Source of the DNA: Actinomycetota bacterium | GTDB lineage: Bacteria; Actinomycetota; Acidimicrobiia; Acidimicrobiales; Microtrichaceae | NCBI GenBank assembly: GCA_016703525.1 | Contig: JADJBW010000004.1 | Span: 231,456-295,455, forward strand | Direction of reading: 5' to 3' | Length of the DNA: 64,000 bases | Shown: in pieces, positions 1 through 7,659 of the stretch | Position numbering within the stretch: position 1 is the first letter of the stretch | Layout: each line of letters begins with the position of its first letter | Notes under the pieces: model-generated | Told to the model about the DNA's origin: nothing | Database searches by the model: none | What the model saw: the letters and a program-made list of their open reading frames with translations, nothing else | Program-made: the position numbers and the translations under genes

Positions 1-853
1 TGCCGTTGACCTGGTGGCACGACGCGCAGTTCGTCTTGAACTCGTCCCAGCCCTCCGCAGCAAGCGTGCCGTCGGCCGGCTTGACGGCCGGCTTCAGTTG
101 CTCGTCCTTCCAAGCCTCGAACTCGTCGGCCGTGACGGCCTTGACCTCCATGCGCATGAGCGCATGGGACAGCCCGCAGAACTCGGTGCAGGTTCCCTGG
201 TAGAGCCCCGGCTTGTCGGCCTCGATGCTCCAGTCGTTCGTTCGGCCGGGGACCGAATCCATCTTGCCGTTCAGCTGCGGGATCCAGAACGAATGGATCA
301 CGTCGTTCGACCGGATCTTGAGGTGGATGTGACGGCCCGCCGGAATGACCATCTGGTTCGCCGTGATGATGTCCGGCTGATCGTCGCCGTCCACGTCGTA
401 GCGGTACTCCCACCACCACTGCTGGCCGTACACCTCGACGTCGATCGCGTCGTCCGGGGTCTTCTCCAAGTCGAGGATCGTCTTGGCGTTCAGCACGCCG
501 AGCGCCACGAGCACCACGAGTGGTAGGCCGGTCCACGCCCATTCGAGAGCGGGGATCCCGTGGGTCTGCACCGGCTCGTCCACGCCGTCGACATCATCCG
601 CGCGGCGACGGAAGCGAATCACCATGTAGATGACGCCGACCTGCACCAACACGAACACCACGCCGGCGACCCAGAAAACCGGCGACACCAGGTCGTCGAT
701 GGACTGCGCCTGCTTGCCCTTGGGGTTCAACGTGGTCAGTGGCCGACCGGAGTCGTCGCGAAGCGCGCCGCACCCGGCAAGTAGCAGCGATCCGGCAACG
801 GTCGCTCCGATCGCGACCCTTCGCAACCGGTGAATATGTGGCTCTTTCCTCAT
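1..853 (-). CDS. ctaC: Cytochrome c oxidase subunit II fused to a C-terminal cytochrome c (partial at window edge)
   Basis: Subunit II carries electrons to the oxidase through the CuA centre on the outer face of the membrane. The 284 visible residues begin with a lipoprotein signal (LLLAGC, Cys28), then two membrane helices (about 48-70 and 90-110) and a cupredoxin domain. The CuA ligands are intact: an upstream His in IHSFWIP, then C222-x3-C226-x3-H230-x2-M233 with the intervening Glu. Just before the window edge a CxxCH heme c motif (about 276-280) shows a cytochrome c extension, so the 3' end is missing. The ATG at 853 has GGAGAG upstream, 14 nt after the preceding membrane-protein gene, so it is the last visible gene of the ctaD-ctaE operon. 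Identification is firm. Confidence 0.95.
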   Translation of the reverse strand, partial: MRKEPHIHRLRRVAIGATVAGSLLLAGCGALRDDSGRPLTTLNPKGKQAQSIDDLVSPVFWVAGVVFVLVQVGVIYMVIRFRRRADDVDGVDEPVQTHGIPALEWAWTGLPLVVLVALGVLNAKTILDLEKTPDDAIDVEVYGQQWWWEYRYDVDGDDQPDIITANQMVIPAGRHIHLKIRSNDVIHSFWIPQLNGKMDSVPGRTNDWSIEADKPGLYQGTCTEFCGLSHALMRMEVKAVTADEFEAWKDEQLKPAVKPADGTLAAEGWDEFKTNCASCHQVNG

Positions 854-867
854 CGACTCTTCTCTCC

Positions 868-1710
868 CTACGCGCCTATCGGCGCCGCCGGAGCACTCAG
901 CGCGTGCTCCTCGTGGTGCTTCTCGATCTTGCGCTCACCGTTGGCCGCTCCGAAGATGCCGAGCGCCAGAACCAACGTGCCGAGCCCGAGCAGCGTGACA
1001 ACAACAACACCTCGCCGGAGTTGGGGAGCCTTGCTCAGCACCACACCAACCGTGAAGAACAGCAGCCCGACGACGCTTCCGACGACGATCGCGCCCTCCT
1101 TGGAGACCGTGAGCAGGATCCGCGACAGGCAGAACACGACGGCACCGATGATCACCACGGCGCCCACCGGCAGCTCCAGCGGGCCCATGAGCCGCGAGCG
1201 GATGGCCCGGTTCACGGCCGGATCGCCGGTCGCCCGCTCCGACCATGCCTGGACCGTCCATTGCACCGCGGCGATCACGAGCGCAGCCACGCCGATCACC
1301 GTGAGTGCCGGCCCAATCGCAAGTCCGATCGTGAAGGCGGTGGCGCCGAAGGCCGCGACGAGCGGTCAGGCGCTCAGGTCGTTGGGTTCGGACACCGGAG
1401 GAACGGCGTCGAGGTTCGCTAACTCCGCGATGGCCTCGGGGTCGCCGTCGCGGAACGCCGAGCTCCCGATGCCGATCGCCAGGCTGCACACCGCGAACGC
1501 CAGCAGCAGACTGAAGCCGATGTGGTCGCCGACGCCGCCCTTGTAGCCAAGCGTGAGCGGACCGAGCACCGCGTCGACAGCGCCCTTGCCGGTCAACGTC
1601 TCGATGACGCCACCGGACTGGAGGCCGTTGGTGATGATCCCGTACAGCATCGCTCCGAGAAGCGAAGCGGTTGCGAGACCGAAGAACAATCGTGATCCGC
1701 GAGTGAACAT
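868..1710 (-). CDS. Cox-operon membrane protein interrupted by an in-frame TGA
   Basis: Two open frames, 114 and 143 residues, lie in the same frame and are separated only by TGA at 1366-1368 (codon 115). Read through, they form one 280-residue protein with about six hydrophobic segments and a charged His-rich C-terminus. The residues around the stop read NDLSA-stop-PLVAAFGA; TGG (Trp) would give a typical start to a membrane helix. The first half starts with ATG after GGAG, 12 nt behind ctaE, and ctaC follows 14 nt after the second half. A separate second gene would have to start at GTG 1299 inside a hydrophobic helix, which is unlikely. I do not recognise the family; position suggests an accessory oxidase subunit or assembly factor. 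The stop may be a real nonsense mutation or a base error. Confidence 0.7.
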
Positions 1711-1722
1711 CGAACGCTCCGT

Positions 1723-2301
1723 CTACTTCATGATGTACACGGCGAGCCACACCACCGCATACAGGGCCACGTTGACATGCCAGAACAGCGCCGCGGCCGA
1801 GATGCCGTCGGGCAGCCGGGCCGAGTACTGCCCGCCGAGGGCCCGGAAGGCCATCAGCAGGATGAATCCGAGCGCAAGAGCGATGAACGCGAAGTTCGCG
1901 CCGGTCACCGCGTAGAAGAAGGGACCTTCGGCCTGCGCCATCGTCATCCCGACGCGCTGCCACAGGAAGGTGGTCTGGTTGAGGAAGGCCGCCGCCATGA
2001 CGGCGGTGCACCCGAGCGCCAAGTACGCCTGCCCGCGCTCGTTGCGTGCGATCGCCCATACCGCCCATTGCACGAAGATCGAGCCGAGGATGAGGGCCGC
2101 GAACTGCATGTTCGGCTGGGTCAGCGGAATGGAGTTCTCGGTGAGCCAGACATTGCGCTTACCGGCCCGTTCAGCCAGGTAGCTGGCGACCAGCGAGAAC
2201 TCGAACATCGCCACGGCGGCCGACACGAACATCGTGCCGAACAGGAGCTGGCGGCGCCGCGGCAGCACCGGCGCCGGAACGCTTGCGGGGATGATGGACA
2301 T
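1723..2301 (-). CDS. ctaE: Cytochrome c oxidase subunit III
   Basis: A 192-residue protein with five predicted membrane helices and the size usual for actinobacterial subunit III. Recognisable features are the N-terminal helix around FGTMFVSAAVAMFEFSL, the GQAYLALG segment after the third helix, and a C-terminal helix beginning FWHVNVALYAVVWL. Subunit III binds beside subunit I and stabilises proton uptake. Its ATG overlaps the TGA of ctaD (ATGA), which indicates translational coupling. The next gene, the interrupted membrane protein, starts 12 nt downstream. Nothing in the sequence looks damaged. Confidence 0.9.
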   Translation of the reverse strand: MSIIPASVPAPVLPRRRQLLFGTMFVSAAVAMFEFSLVASYLAERAGKRNVWLTENSIPLTQPNMQFAALILGSIFVQWAVWAIARNERGQAYLALGCTAVMAAAFLNQTTFLWQRVGMTMAQAEGPFFYAVTGANFAFIALALGFILLMAFRALGGQYSARLPDGISAAALFWHVNVALYAVVWLAVYIMK

Positions 2302-3884
2302 CAGCGGGCACCTTTCTCACGCTCGTCGAAGAGCGGGTACGCACTCTCCACCGGGCCCGGGATGGTCTCGAAGTTTCCGGCAGGCGGTGGCGACGCCGTC
2401 GCCCACTCGAGGGTTCCCCCGAGCTCGCCCGGGTCGTCGTCCTCGGCAGCGTCGCGTCCCCCGAGGCGGGCACCGACGAACGCTGCGAACGCCACCAGGG
2501 CAGCCAGACCGAGGAGCACCGCTCCCACCGCCGACACCGTGCCCAGGAGCTTCACCCCGGACTCGTCCGGCCCGGCGATCCCGATCACGACCTGGCCGAT
2601 TCCGAACAGACCGCCGCCGAGCAGGGCGATCGGCGCAATCGCCTTGCCCGCACCAAGCGGCAGCCCACCGGCGACGATGCGGTCGCCCCAGTGGAACAGG
2701 CCGGCCAGGCCGCCCGTGGCAGCCACTGCGATGAGCAGGTAGAACTGGCCGACCGACAGGCCTGGGGTGGTCTCGGCGAACGATCCCGCGTCGAGGGCGA
2801 ACAGCGAGGTGGATGTCGCCGTGTTCAGCGCGGCAACTGCCGCCGACAGCGACGCCAACAGGAGCAGCATCGCCGAGGCGAAGGCCGCGATCAGGCCGCC
2901 CGACACGGCCACCTTGCCGCGGCGGAGCGTGTCGACCGAACCGCCGAGCACAGCGAGGACCGGCACGGCGAACAAGACGCCGCTGATCGCCCACACGAGG
3001 GTTTCGCGGCTCGCCTCGACCTGCGCCCAGGCTCCGAACGACAACAGACCGAAGAAGCCGATCATCGCCTGGATCGATCCGTACATGCCCTGTCGGCTGC
3101 CACTCGCCGCCGATGCGACGTCGGCGAGGATCCCGAGCACCGGGATCGCGATCATGAAGCTCGCCGGCTGGTGGAAGATCCACCCGAACGAGGCGTACCC
3201 CTCACCGGCCAGGTCGGCGGCGCCGGGATGGCGGATGTGCCAGATCGTCAGGTTGGCGAGCAGGGCCGGCAGCGTCAGCATCCACACGGTGCCCGCCACG
3301 AGCATCGAATAGGCGAAGAACGGGACACGACTCAGCGTCATGCCGGCCACGCGATGGCTCACGACCGTGACCATGACGCACATGGTTCCCACGAGGAGTG
3401 CGACCACCATCAGGCCGACGCTCACGTGGCCGAGACGGGCGAGGTCGAGATCGGAGCCGCCGTAGGCGCCGTCGGCGGCGAAGGCCACCGAGAACAGCAC
3501 CACGCCGAAGAGCCAGCCCCACAGCGACATGGCAGCAGCGCGCGGGAACGCCACGGTCGGCGAGCCAACCTGGAGCGGCACGACGTAGATGGCCAGCCCC
3601 AGCAGGAGCGGGAGCGCCCCACCGAACAGCAGCGACAACGGGTGGTTCAGCCCAAACCGGACCGCCAGGCCGGCGTCGAACAGATCGCCGGTTGCCGTGT
3701 CGAGGTTGGACAGCGCCGCGACAACCAGATCGACCGCCAGGAACAGCAGGGAAGCCCCGATGAACCCCCGGCCGATGGTCTTGTGGTCGCCGCTGCCGAG
3801 CACGCGTTCGATCGCGGTCTGGGGCGGACGCTCGGCCGTGGGGTCGATCACCGCCTGCTCGGGTCGTGTCTCGGTCAGTGCCAT
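2301..3884 (-). CDS. ctaD: Divergent cytochrome c oxidase subunit I homologue lacking most metal ligands
   Basis: The 527-residue multi-helix protein aligns well with heme-copper oxidase subunit I: IYVVPLQVGSPTVAFPR (about 99-115) matches the conserved PLQIGAPDVAFPR region, and WIFHQPASFM, SFGAWAQVEA and VGQFYLLIAV align with the three ligand-bearing helices. The low-spin heme His is kept (H81). The residues normally binding CuB and hemes are replaced: GHPEVY reads HQPASF (Gln239, Phe243), WAHH reads WAQV (288-289) and HFH reads QFY (380-382). Neighbouring ctaC has intact CuA. I chose ATG 3884, with GAGG upstream; an in-frame TTG at 3974 overlaps a likely -10 box. Membership of the superfamily is clear, but whether it reduces oxygen is doubtful. 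Confidence 0.85.
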   Translation of the reverse strand: MALTETRPEQAVIDPTAERPPQTAIERVLGSGDHKTIGRGFIGASLLFLAVDLVVAALSNLDTATGDLFDAGLAVRFGLNHPLSLLFGGALPLLLGLAIYVVPLQVGSPTVAFPRAAAMSLWGWLFGVVLFSVAFAADGAYGGSDLDLARLGHVSVGLMVVALLVGTMCVMVTVVSHRVAGMTLSRVPFFAYSMLVAGTVWMLTLPALLANLTIWHIRHPGAADLAGEGYASFGWIFHQPASFMIAIPVLGILADVASAASGSRQGMYGSIQAMIGFFGLLSFGAWAQVEASRETLVWAISGVLFAVPVLAVLGGSVDTLRRGKVAVSGGLIAAFASAMLLLLASLSAAVAALNTATSTSLFALDAGSFAETTPGLSVGQFYLLIAVAATGGLAGLFHWGDRIVAGGLPLGAGKAIAPIALLGGGLFGIGQVVIGIAGPDESGVKLLGTVSAVGAVLLGLAALVAFAAFVGARLGGRDAAEDDDPGELGGTLEWATASPPPAGNFETIPGPVESAYPLFDEREKGAR

Positions 3885-3970
3885 GTGCGTGCCTCGATGA
3901 TCGGAGAGCTCAACCGGCGGAACGAACCGGTCGGTCGGCGCGGTGAACACGGGGGACCCGGCCGAATCGG

Positions 3971-3976
3971 ACAATA
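3971..3976 (-). promoter_or_regulatory. Candidate -10 box for the ctaD operon
   Basis: TATTGT on the minus strand fits the actinobacterial -10 pattern TANNNT. It would start a leader of roughly 80 nt ahead of ATG 3884, which has a GAGG ribosome binding site. The -35 region is not clear. Confidence 0.35.
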
Positions 3977-4018
3977 GCGGCCCGACTTGTGAGGGGTCGA
4001 AATTGCCACGGACTCACG

Positions 4019-4936
4019 TCACGAACCCCACACCAGCGCGTCGGCCGCCATCGCTCCGAAGAGCAGCGTGATGTACGTGATCGAGAAGGTGAAGAGCCGC
4101 ATCGCTGACCGGGCGCTGTCGTCGCGGCGCACGTTGAGGGCGCCCGCGATGAAGGCCACGCCCAGCACCGCAGCCGAGGCGTGGTAGATCCAGGCGAGGT
4201 CGGCAGCGACGCCGAACGCGACGCTCAGTGCCACCACGCCGACGGTGTAGATCAAGATCTTTCGGGTGACGACCGCGTGCGACGCGACCGACGGCAGCAT
4301 CGGCACGTCTGCGGCCGTGTAGTCATCTCGGTACTTGATGGCGAGCGCCCAGAAGTGCGGAGGGGTCCACAGGAACATCACGCCGAAGAGGATCCACGGC
4401 GCCCAGCCGAGCGACCCGGTGACGGCCGCCCAGCCGATCAACACCGGGGCGGCGCCGGCGGCGCCGCCGATCACGATGTTCGAGGCCGACGAGCGCTTCA
4501 GCCACAGGGTGTACACGAACACGTAGAACAGGCAGGCGGCGAGAGCGAGCGACGCCGACATCAGGTTGACGAAGCGCCAGAGCAGCGCGAACGCGATGAC
4601 CTCGATGGCGACAGCGAACACGAGCGCCTCACCGGGGCGCACCACTCCGGTGACCAGCGGTCGGTTGCGCGTGCGCTCCATGACGGCGTCGATGTCGCGA
4701 TCGACGTACATGTTGATCGCATTCGCACCACCGGCCGACAGGGTGCCGCCGACGACCGTGACCAGCATGCGCGTCCACGAGGGCAGGCCCCGCTCGGCGA
4801 CGATCATGGTCGGAACCGTCGTCACCAACAGCAACTCGATGATCCGCGGCTTGGTCAGCGCAACGAAACCACCCACACGAGCCCACACCCCGGCGACCGT
4901 ACTGCCGGTGACGGGCGGAGCGATCGCGGACGGCAT
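4019..4936 (-). CDS. ctaB: Protoheme IX farnesyltransferase (heme O synthase)
   Basis: CtaB transfers a farnesyl group to heme B to make heme O, the precursor of heme A for the oxidase encoded next door. This 305-residue, multi-helix UbiA-family protein carries the first Asp-rich motif NMYVDRDID, a TRNRPL segment after it, and the second motif YRDDYTAADVPMLP. Length matches the family. The start at ATG 4936 is supported by TACCCT at -12 to -7, suggesting a leaderless transcript; a longer open frame upstream is spurious. It lies 134 nt ahead of ctaD in the same direction and is divergent from ctaA. Confidence 0.95.
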   Translation of the reverse strand: MPSAIAPPVTGSTVAGVWARVGGFVALTKPRIIELLLVTTVPTMIVAERGLPSWTRMLVTVVGGTLSAGGANAINMYVDRDIDAVMERTRNRPLVTGVVRPGEALVFAVAIEVIAFALLWRFVNLMSASLALAACLFYVFVYTLWLKRSSASNIVIGGAAGAAPVLIGWAAVTGSLGWAPWILFGVMFLWTPPHFWALAIKYRDDYTAADVPMLPSVASHAVVTRKILIYTVGVVALSVAFGVAADLAWIYHASAAVLGVAFIAGALNVRRDDSARSAMRLFTFSITYITLLFGAMAADALVWGS

Positions 4937-4942
4937 GGCGCG

Positions 4943-5021
4943 AGGGTAGGTCCGGACCTCGGACGCGGCCAAACGTCCGCCGGGGCCACGCTGGCCGGGA
5001 ACCGACCCGCACACGTAGCGT
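4943..5021. promoter_or_regulatory. Divergent ctaB/ctaA promoter region with two leaderless-type -10 boxes
   Basis: TACCCT on the minus strand (4943-4948) ends 6 nt before the ctaB ATG, and TAGCGT on the plus strand (5016-5021) ends 6 nt before GTG 5028 of ctaA. Both fit TANNNT at -12 to -7 of a start codon used as the transcription start. The roughly 70 bp between would hold both -35 regions; none is obvious. Confidence 0.55.
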
Positions 5022-5027
5022 TTGGGT

Positions 5028-5945
5028 GTGGCGAGCGAACGATTCAGGCCGACCCCTGCCCAGTACCGCCGCATCTCCGCAGCGGCGCTCGCCGCGCTCG
5101 CTGCCATCATCGTGACGGGGGCATCGGTTCGGCTGACCGGGTCGGGCCTCGGATGCAGCGACTGGCCACTGTGCGAGGCCGGGCGGCCCGTGGCCCCGTT
5201 GGCGTTCCACCCGCTCGTCGAGTTCATCAACCGGCTGATCACCGGCCTTGTGTCGGCAGCCGTGATTGCCGCGGTCCTCGGGTCGTACCGCCGCCGGGGC
5301 GAACGACGCCCCGACCTGATTCGCTGGTCGTGGGTCCTCGTGGTCGGTGTGGTCGCGCAGATCGTGATCGGAGCCTTCGTCACGCTGTCCGAACTTCGCT
5401 ATTCCGTCGTGGCGCTGCACTTCTTGATTTCCATGGCGCTCGTCTGGGCGGCGACGGTGTTGTACGTGCGGTCGACGCGCGACGACCGGCCGGAGGATCC
5501 CCCGCTCGGCGGAGCGGCGAAGGCCATCGCCGGACTCGCGACGCTGGTGCTCGTGACCGGGTCGATCGTGACGAGCGCCGGGCCACATCCGGGGGCGCGC
5601 CCCGGGAAGTACGGCGCCGAGAAGGTGGTCGAGCGGCTCCCCCTCGACCTCGGCACCGCAGCGCGGGTGCACTCGGCGAGCGTCTGGCTGCTGCTCGCCG
5701 CCATCGTCGTCACGATCGTGCAGGCGCAGCGTCGCGGCGACATGACCGAGCTCACTGCGATGCGCCCGCTGCTCCTCCTCGTGGTCGCACAAGGAGCGCT
5801 GGGATACATCCAATACGCGACGCAGGTACCGGCGATCCTGGTCGAGTTCCACGTCGCCGGCGCGACGGCCGTCTGGGTGGTCGCGCTTCTCTGGGCGTTG
5901 CGCTCGCGCACTGCACCGGCCCCATCGACGACGGTCGCCGCATGA
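5028..5945 (+). CDS. ctaA: Heme A synthase
   Basis: CtaA oxidises the C8 methyl of heme O to formyl, giving heme A. The protein has eight membrane helices in two repeats, the outer loop GSGLGCSDWPLC with the family's conserved Cys pair region, EFINRL in the second helix, ALHFLISM, RVHSASVW and EFHVAGATAVW with His ligands in later helices. The Asn in EFINRL, where Bacillus has His, is as I recall normal for actinobacterial CtaA. GTG 5028 is chosen over TTG 5022 because TAGCGT ends directly before the TTG. Its stop overlaps the clpS start (ATGA). Confidence 0.92.
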   Translation: MASERFRPTPAQYRRISAAALAALAAIIVTGASVRLTGSGLGCSDWPLCEAGRPVAPLAFHPLVEFINRLITGLVSAAVIAAVLGSYRRRGERRPDLIRWSWVLVVGVVAQIVIGAFVTLSELRYSVVALHFLISMALVWAATVLYVRSTRDDRPEDPPLGGAAKAIAGLATLVLVTGSIVTSAGPHPGARPGKYGAEKVVERLPLDLGTAARVHSASVWLLLAAIVVTIVQAQRRGDMTELTAMRPLLLLVVAQGALGYIQYATQVPAILVEFHVAGATAVWVVALLWALRSRTAPAPSTTVAA

Positions 5946-6241
5946 GCGGCCCCGGCGAGGTCTCGGGGCCGATTGCGGTGCTCGATCCCGAGACCACCGT
6001 GTCGGCGGACCGCCCGTGGAACGTCGTGGTCTGGAACGACCCGATCAACCTGATGCAGTACGTCACGTTCGTGTTCAAGAAGCTGTTCGGATACTCCGAG
6101 TCGAAGGCGCACGCGTTGATGATGGATGTCCACCTGAAGGGTCGGGCGATCGTGAGTTCCGGCACCCGGACCGAGGCGGAGCGCGACGTGTTTCGGCTCC
6201 ACGAGTACGGGTTGTGGGCGACCCTGGAACACGACGAGTGA
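5942..6241 (+). CDS. clpS: ATP-dependent Clp protease adaptor ClpS
   Basis: ClpS delivers N-degron substrates to the ClpAP or ClpCP protease. The 99-residue protein has an unstructured N-terminus followed by the ClpS core: NVVVWNDPINLMQYV carries the N-degron-contacting Asn-Asp pair, followed by the FKKLFGYSESKAHALMM helix and the HLKGRAIV strand. Its ATG overlaps the ctaA stop codon, and a DUF2017 gene follows 52 nt later, the standard actinobacterial neighbourhood of clpS. Identification is firm. Confidence 0.95.
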   Translation: MSGPGEVSGPIAVLDPETTVSADRPWNVVVWNDPINLMQYVTFVFKKLFGYSESKAHALMMDVHLKGRAIVSSGTRTEAERDVFRLHEYGLWATLEHDE

Positions 6242-6293
6242 CCGCTCACGGCGTCGACTCCACGCGCAGCGGCCACGGGGGCCACGCGACCTC

Positions 6294-7136
6294 ATGGAGC
6301 CGGCCGTGAGTTCGACCGACGCGCGCCTCGTGTTCGCGACACCCGACGGAACGGGCATCGAGGTGTTCCTGCCCGACGACGCCCGTGCGGTGATCGAGAC
6401 CACGCTCCGACGCGAGCGGACGCGCACGCACGAGCGCCTGGTCGTCCGGTCGCGCGACCTGCTCCTGCCCTCCGGCCGCCGCACCCGGCGCACCGACGAA
6501 CTGATCGGCGAGATCTGCGATGAGGTCGAGGCGGTTGTCGCCTCGACACCGACGACGATCGATCCGACCACGGCCGACCGTCTCGCCGCGGCGCTCGAAG
6601 GCCTCGCCACGGTGCGAGCGGCCTATCAGGAACCCGACGCCGACCTGCTCCGCTCGTTCGCGGCACAGGTCGAGCTGGCCACCCACGGCCTCTTCCGACC
6701 GACGCGAACCACAACCTGGCTGCTGTGCTGGCCAGCGGAGCTGGTGGAGGTGCTCGACACGGAGCTCGCGCGGTTGACCAGGGCGATGGAGTCGGACGAC
6801 GCCACGGTCGCACGCCTCTTTCCGGCGCCCCATCTCGACCCCGAACTCGCCGAGGGCTGGGACGCGCTGATGCGCCGATCACTCGTCGAGCGTCGGCTCG
6901 AGGCCATCGTCGAGGTCCGGGCGGCGGTCGAGGACGGCCACACCGACGAGGACGGCGTTGCAGCGCTCCTGCGGACCGTCAACGACCTTCGGCTGATGAT
7001 CGGCACCGAACTCGGGATCAGCGAGGACGACGACACCGCTCGTCGCCGTGGCGGGGCGGATCGCGAGCGCGTCGATATCTACGAGGTGTTCGGGTTCGTG
7101 CTCAGTCGCCTGCTCGACGCGCTCGACATCGGCTGA
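6294..7136 (+). CDS. DUF2017 family protein
   Basis: A 280-residue acidic cytoplasmic protein with a mostly helical C-terminal half. It starts with a strand segment (ARLVFATPDGTGIEVFLPD) and ends with a region rich in Asp, Glu and Arg (RTVNDLRLMIGTELGISEDD, then VFGFVLSRLLDALDIG), the pattern of the actinobacterial DUF2017 proteins encoded beside clpS. It is longer than the roughly 180-200 residues usual for the family. The role is unknown; linkage suggests a part in Clp-dependent proteolysis. ATG 6294 was chosen; GTG 6306 is an alternative. It converges on the cupredoxin gene. Confidence 0.75.
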   Translation: MEPAVSSTDARLVFATPDGTGIEVFLPDDARAVIETTLRRERTRTHERLVVRSRDLLLPSGRRTRRTDELIGEICDEVEAVVASTPTTIDPTTADRLAAALEGLATVRAAYQEPDADLLRSFAAQVELATHGLFRPTRTTTWLLCWPAELVEVLDTELARLTRAMESDDATVARLFPAPHLDPELAEGWDALMRRSLVERRLEAIVEVRAAVEDGHTDEDGVAALLRTVNDLRLMIGTELGISEDDDTARRRGGADRERVDIYEVFGFVLSRLLDALDIG

Positions 7137-7179
7137 CCCAGACGGTCGAGCCTCGCCACAGCCAGCTTGCGGCCCCGAT

Positions 7180-7659
7180 TCAGTCCTGCACCTCGATGAT
7201 GCCGGTGAAGGTCGGGATCGAGGCCACCCGATAGATCGTCCGGCCCGCCACATCGAACCGATACTTGTACTCGGCTCCCGGCTCGAGGAGTTGCTCGGTG
7301 ACGACGGTGCCGTCCTCTGTCGTCAGCGTGACCGTCTCGGGAGCGCCCGCGAGGTTGCGCCATGTCACCGTGGTACCCGTGAGGATCGTCACGTACGCGG
7401 GGCAGATGCGGTCGGTGGTGAACTCGATGATCGACTCGTCCTCGGTCATGACCATTCCCGGCAGGTGACTGGCGCACCCACCTGCGGCGGTGTTCTTGGG
7501 AATGATCCGAGCGAGCGGCGCGGAGGACAAGGTTGGGTTTGCCGGACGATCGCCTTCCGACGCGGTCCGACCGTCGGAACAGCCGACGGCCGCGGCCACC
7601 ACAAGGGTGACCGCGGCCGCAGCGTGCCGACGGGGTCGGCGAGGAATCGTCAGCGTCAC
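7180..7659 (-). CDS. Cupredoxin-like lipoprotein with a degenerate copper site
   Basis: A 159-residue exported protein with a basic N-terminus, a hydrophobic stretch and a lipobox-like AAAVGC site. The mature part ends in a plastocyanin-like fold: ITILTGTTVTW-type strand, PETVTLT and a C-terminal YRVASIPTFTGIIEV strand. In true cupredoxins this last segment carries Cys-x-x-His-x-x-x-Met; here the Cys and His positions are Arg and Ile, so a type 1 copper site is unlikely. It overlaps the multicopper oxidase by four bases (ATGA), so the two are co-translated and probably act together on the outer membrane face. Function beyond that is unknown. Confidence 0.7.
   Translation of the reverse strand: MTLTIPRRPRRHAAAAVTLVVAAAVGCSDGRTASEGDRPANPTLSSAPLARIIPKNTAAGGCASHLPGMVMTEDESIIEFTTDRICPAYVTILTGTTVTWRNLAGAPETVTLTTEDGTVVTEQLLEPGAEYKYRFDVAGRTIYRVASIPTFTGIIEVQD

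Noticed and set aside
1366..1368. TGA read as tryptophan (recoded genetic code)
   Set aside because: Dozens of other genes in the window end normally with TGA, so global recoding is excluded.
3885..3974. Upstream TTG start of ctaD adding 30 residues
   Set aside because: The TTG is part of a likely -10 box and has no ribosome binding site; the extra residues are not like the family.
5022..5945. Loss of a heme ligand in CtaA (Asn in EFINRL)
   Set aside because: Actinobacterial CtaA proteins, as I recall them, commonly have Asn at this position, so it is not a sign of lost function.
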